Assembly (NCBI GenBank): GCA_013396755.1 | Contig: VWZF01002437.1 | Coordinates: 682,001-746,000 of the forward strand | Source of the DNA: Sclerurus mexicanus | Lineage: Eukaryota > Chordata > Aves > Passeriformes > Furnariidae | DNA length: 64,000 nucleotides | Reading direction: 5' to 3' | Part shown: positions 63,925 through 64,000 of the stretch, piece by piece | How the letters are laid out: each line of letters starts with the position of its first letter | How positions within the stretch are numbered: position 1 is the first letter of the stretch | Program-made: the position numbers and the translations under genes | Notes under the pieces: model-generated | Database searches by the model: none | What the model saw: only the letters and a program-made list of their open reading frames with translations | Told to the model about the DNA's origin: nothing

Positions 63925-64000
63925 GTAAGTCCCACATGCTGATATAAATATTATAGCACAACACCTTTAGGTAAATATATAAATACTGAGATGCTGTTAG

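Noticed and set aside
1..64000. CRISPR arrays, bacterial-type operons or novel defence systems.
   Set aside because: The sequence is vertebrate genomic DNA with intron-exon genes; no regularly spaced repeats or prokaryotic gene organisation are present.

Overview
The window is vertebrate genomic DNA, almost certainly from a bird. It is AT-rich and made of many short exons with proper splice sites in compact introns (about 30 kb for a gene that is much larger in mammals). It carries CR1 LINE fragments, including a relatively young CR1 3' end of the bird type at 19287-19742, and T/TTTGG-type low-complexity tracts. There is one undetermined base (6328).

Everything recognisable belongs to one tandem family: macrophage mannose receptor (MRC1/CD206)-like endocytic C-type lectin receptors, all on the + strand, head to tail. 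Gene 1 (382-24179, 5' part missing) runs from the middle of CTLD2 to the stop codon in 23 exons, 1016 complete residues. Gene 2 (27134-57740) is complete from signal peptide to stop. Its 29 exons sum to 3927 nt, so the reading frame closes exactly at 1308 aa. Gene 3 (60222 to beyond the window) contributes its signal-peptide exon, cysteine-rich (ricin-type) exon and fibronectin type II exon. The layout fits the MRC1L-A to MRC1L-E array described in chicken, other birds and turtle; I do not assign the letters.

Main observations. (1) Gene 2 has no exon for the N-terminal cysteine-rich domain. Exon 1 is followed after 1.15 kb directly by the FNII exon, in frame because the lost exon has phase 1 at both ends; gene 3 keeps that exon. 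(2) The calcium/mannose motifs EPN and WND are kept in complementary domains. Gene 1 has lost them in CTLD4 but keeps both in CTLD5. Gene 2 keeps both in CTLD4 but has WKD instead of WND in CTLD5. (3) The gene 3 cysteine-rich domain lacks the tryptophan that corresponds to the sulfated-sugar stacking residue of mammalian MRC1. (4) Cytoplasmic tails differ: gene 1 has a very short basic tail, while gene 2 has a mammal-like C-terminus but no tyrosine. (5) A roughly 100-bp block upstream of the start codons of genes 2 and 3 is visibly duplicated and probably marks their promoters.

The spaces between genes (24180-27133 and 57741-60221) hold 3' ends, poly(A) signals and the next promoter. No other protein gene, RNA gene or CRISPR array was recognised. 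Introns hold CR1 remnants, one 63-bp tandem duplication, a purine-rich tract, simple repeats and one GC-rich island.
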